A stretch of 64,000 nt of DNA from Gemmatimonas phototrophica (GTDB lineage Bacteria; Gemmatimonadota; Gemmatimonadetes; Gemmatimonadales; Gemmatimonadaceae): assembly GCF_000695095.2 (NCBI RefSeq), contig NZ_CP011454.1, positions 3,224,001 to 3,288,000 of the forward strand, written 5' to 3'. The notes under the pieces are model-generated. The model was not told where the DNA came from, did not search any database, and was given only the letters and a program-made list of their open reading frames with translations. Made by a program: the position numbers and the translations under genes. Below, in pieces: positions 62,701 through 64,000 of this stretch (its first letter is position 1; every line of letters starts with the position of its first letter).

Positions 62701-62803
62701 GCATCTGCCATGCCGTCCATGCACCAGCAACGAGCATCACGCCCGAGACGGCCAACACGATGACGCGGTTGGCCAGCGCCCAGGCAATCAGGCGATTCAA
62801 CAT
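59708..62803 (-). CDS. CzcA-type heavy-metal RND efflux permease
   Basis: A 1031-residue RND transporter. It shows the HME-branch N-terminus (IAWALANRVIVLAVSGVMLVAGAWTAWQMPVDVFPDLTAPTVTVLTEA and APEEVEALVSFPIETSVNGATGV). The TM4 relay is GGMAIAIGALVDDAIIDVENVFRRL, a variant with a DDA...DVEN pattern, unlike the DFG motif of the zinc-exporting CzcA proper; the exported metal is therefore uncertain (copper/silver and divalent ions are both possible). A methionine-rich entrance of the CusA type is not obvious. It is proton-driven and works with the adaptor immediately upstream (10-base gap) and an outer-membrane channel not seen here. Confidence 0.92.
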   Translation of the reverse strand: MLNRLIAWALANRVIVLAVSGVMLVAGAWTAWQMPVDVFPDLTAPTVTVLTEAHGMAPEEVEALVSFPIETSVNGATGVRRVRSSTAQGISVVWVEFDWGTDIFRARQIVAEKLQTVAAALPAGISAPVLAPVSSVMGEILMIGLTGSQSPTELRTVADWTIRRRLLAVPGVAQVIPIGGAVKQYQVLADPARMMRAGVSLEQVVRAARGSNANASGGVYMDRGQEYVIRGIGRVQSVADIASTVVAVRGGTPVTLGQVADVTVGVAPKFGDGSVNAQPGVVLAVQKQPGANTLELTARIERELAALQTTLPAGMKVHTELFRQAGFIRVAVDNVVKALRDGAVLVVIVLFLFLWNARATAISVVAIPLSLVVAIFAMKLLGISINTMTLGGMAIAIGALVDDAIIDVENVFRRLKENHHRPPTEQRPALRVVYDASKEIRASIVNATLIIIVVFLPLFFLGGVEGRLLRPLGFAYVVSILASLLVAVTVTPVLCAYLLPNSRAVQREEESGVVIWLKARYARVLVAVLAHPRRVLGGALGTFALSLAAVPLLGSAFLPEFNEGALTVSVVTVPGTSLEESSAIGQRVEQMLKAKPAVINTDRRQGRAELDEHAQGVNAAEIDVTLRDGADKEQLFEELRDEFTAIPGTNVTIGQPIGHRIDHMLSGTRANIAVKLFGPDLYQLRQIGTQIRDVMANVPGVADLQLEQQSDVPQLRIKADRAALARYGMSVGQLAEAIDVALNGETVSQVLEEGRSVDLVVRYPEAYRLNAEAIAAVSFDTPTGQHVPLSQLATVTVDRGPNTISRENVQRKIVVQANVAGRDLGSTVADIERAVNAGVSLPRGYFVEYGGQFEAQAEATRTLAVLSLLSVTAIFLLLFAEFGSARTAGLVMANLPLALIGGVVAVLLTGRVVSIASLVGFVTLFGIATRNGILLVAHYQHLLAEGVPFAEAVRRGSLERLSPILMTALTAGLALIPLAFGGGEPGNELQTPMAIVILGGLISATVLNMIVLPALYWLYGSRQVRAAEAVS

Positions 62804-62813
62804 GCGAGGCGCC

Positions 62814-64000
62814 TCAATGTTCGTGACCGTGCGCTGGCACGGCCGTAGACAGCGACGCCAGTCGCACCTGATACGCCGCTCCCGTCACCACGCGCTCTCC
62901 GGCGAGAATACCGCTGCGCACCGACACGCGCTCTCCTTGACGCGCACCAAGGTCGAGCACCCGTCTCTCGAAGCTTTCTCCTTCGGTCTGCACATACGCG
63001 ATGGATCGGCCGTCTTCGTCGAGTACCGCCGAGGCAGGTATGACGACACCGGCCTCTCGTTGTCCCGTCTGCACAAACACGCGCGCAGCAGCGCCAATCT
63101 TGAGGGAGGCATCTGCATTGGCCACTTCCAGCAGCAGCGGCACGGAGCGAGAGACGGAATCGATGACACTGCCGAGTGATACCATTCGGCGGGCCTGGTA
63201 GATACGGTCCGACCCCTCCACACGGAACTCCATACCCGATGTACGCGATACGTTTGCTGCCTGCGCCGCCGGAACGTTCACACGCAGCCACACCACCGAC
63301 GGATCGATCACGGTAAACAACAATGCTCCTGCGTCGACGCGACTACCGGGCATGATGCGACGGTCAGCGATAACGCCGGTCAACGGCGAACGCACCGCGA
63401 CCCGACCGCCCTCTGTGAGTGCTCCCCCACTGTATCCCGCCAGCGCCTCGCGCGCCGCAGCCAGACGAATCTCGGCTTCGTGTACCCGTCGCTGCGGTAC
63501 GGCTTCCACCGCGAGCAGACGAGTGGCGCGCGCATACTCGTCTTCCGCCTCACGCAACCGGGCGCGGGCCTCTGCGTAGGCCGCGCTCCCCGCATCGCCG
63601 ATCGAGGGGGACAACAGCGCAAGCGTTTGTCCACGCGACACGCGGCTGCCTGGCGCCGGCGCGTTGACGACACCGGCTGCATCGATCAGCCCGGCAATGG
63701 GCGCACTCACCTGCGCAAAGCGACCGGCGGCCGCCTCGATCATACCGGGCGCCTCGAAGCTCCCTGCCAGTTCTCCCGCAGTGGCAAATGCCGAACGAAA
63801 GCCCGGCGTTTTCCACGCCTGTTCTTTCAGGAACGCGATCCCGCTCTCCGCACCGCCCGAATCTCGCGGCGCCGCAGCGGCGTTCGCGTACACCGTGAGC
63901 CCGGGAACGAACAGGCTGTCGCGTGCCTGCGGGCTCTCCACGCGAATGACGAGATCGTAGACCCCTGCCTGCGTGAACGTGGGGCTCGGGCCATAGATGC
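62814..64000 (-). CDS. Heavy-metal RND periplasmic adaptor, 5' partial
   Basis: The frame remains open to the window edge, so at least 395 residues are visible and the start lies beyond base 64000. It has an N-terminal accessory region specific to HME adaptors (TFTQAGVYDLVIRV near the edge, then ESGIAFLKEQAWKT), the barrel-sandwich halves (APIAGLIDAAGVVNAPAPGSRVSRGQTLALLSP; VAVRSPLTGVIADRRIMPGSRVDAGALLFTV) around a helical hairpin, and a beta barrel with membrane-proximal domain. It ends in a His-containing tail (HGHEH). It is the first visible gene of the metal efflux operon, 10 bases before the CzcA-type pump. Confidence 0.88.
   Translation of the reverse strand, partial: IYGPSPTFTQAGVYDLVIRVESPQARDSLFVPGLTVYANAAAAPRDSGGAESGIAFLKEQAWKTPGFRSAFATAGELAGSFEAPGMIEAAAGRFAQVSAPIAGLIDAAGVVNAPAPGSRVSRGQTLALLSPSIGDAGSAAYAEARARLREAEDEYARATRLLAVEAVPQRRVHEAEIRLAAAREALAGYSGGALTEGGRVAVRSPLTGVIADRRIMPGSRVDAGALLFTVIDPSVVWLRVNVPAAQAANVSRTSGMEFRVEGSDRIYQARRMVSLGSVIDSVSRSVPLLLEVANADASLKIGAAARVFVQTGQREAGVVIPASAVLDEDGRSIAYVQTEGESFERRVLDLGARQGERVSVRSGILAGERVVTGAAYQVRLASLSTAVPAHGHEH

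Overview
The window is GC-rich and gene-dense. It has many short-spaced or overlapping genes (ATGA, GTGA and TAATG junctions), many genes whose upstream ATG is not the likely start, and an unusually large set of secreted peptidases and hydrolases with N-terminal signal peptides. S9 peptidases, a BNR/VPS10-type propeller protein, M14 carboxypeptidase, DUF1028, a zinc-ribbon Ser/Thr kinase and outer-membrane barrels together suggest a Gemmatimonadota chromosome. That assignment is an inference from gene content; no rRNA or other phylogenetic marker beyond gyrA lies here. I found no tRNA, rRNA, CRISPR, transposase or prophage genes.

Layout. 1-5 kb: a partial barrel-like protein with a C-terminal glycogen-binding (CBM48-like) domain, a structured intergenic inverted repeat, two secreted/outer-membrane proteins and a TerC-family membrane protein. 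5-6.4 kb: queC-queE of 7-deazaguanine (queuosine) synthesis. 6.5-16.2 kb: NlpC/P60 hydrolase, S9 peptidase, DUF218 protein, coiled-coil lipoprotein, an ABC-2 permease without an ATPase, a DUF983 protein with a MetX-like hydrolase, and a zinc-ribbon kinase. 16.3-26.7 kb: secreted M14 peptidase, DUF1028 plus coupled phosphatase, a 1091-residue propeller protein, a His-rich protein and an S9 hydrolase.

26.8-34.2 kb: a complete TolC-adaptor-RND operon continuing into a small DUF2892 membrane protein and thioredoxin 2, followed by a convergent ArsR-type regulator and OsmC. This looks like a redox- or thiol-linked efflux module. 34.4-38 kb: amidohydrolase, Tat-exported dehydrogenase subunit and GMC oxidoreductase, translationally coupled. 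38.1-39.2 kb: DUF2892, ECF sigma factor and zinc-binding anti-sigma factor as a coupled operon.

39.4-50.1 kb: DPP4-like peptidase, PAS histidine kinase, DUF423-TSUP pair, a GGDEF protein, a tandem cupredoxin, a GH29 fucosidase and a histidine-kinase-like gene cut by an in-frame amber stop. 50.2-57.1 kb: gyrA, an ArsR-phosphoesterase pair, a multi-HAMP chemoreceptor and a barrel protein. 57.3-64 kb: a 5'-truncated MerB-like lyase fragment and a heavy-metal efflux cluster (adaptor, CzcA-type pump, HupE-like protein, split transmembrane-anchor pair) whose first gene runs off the window.

Most notable: the amber-interrupted degenerate kinase; the anchor protein split into two genes in reversed domain order; the RND-DUF2892-thioredoxin-ArsR module with a second DUF2892 in an ECF operon; a GMC enzyme with a ferredoxin-like four-cysteine motif; and a recurrent class of long intergenic inverted repeats.
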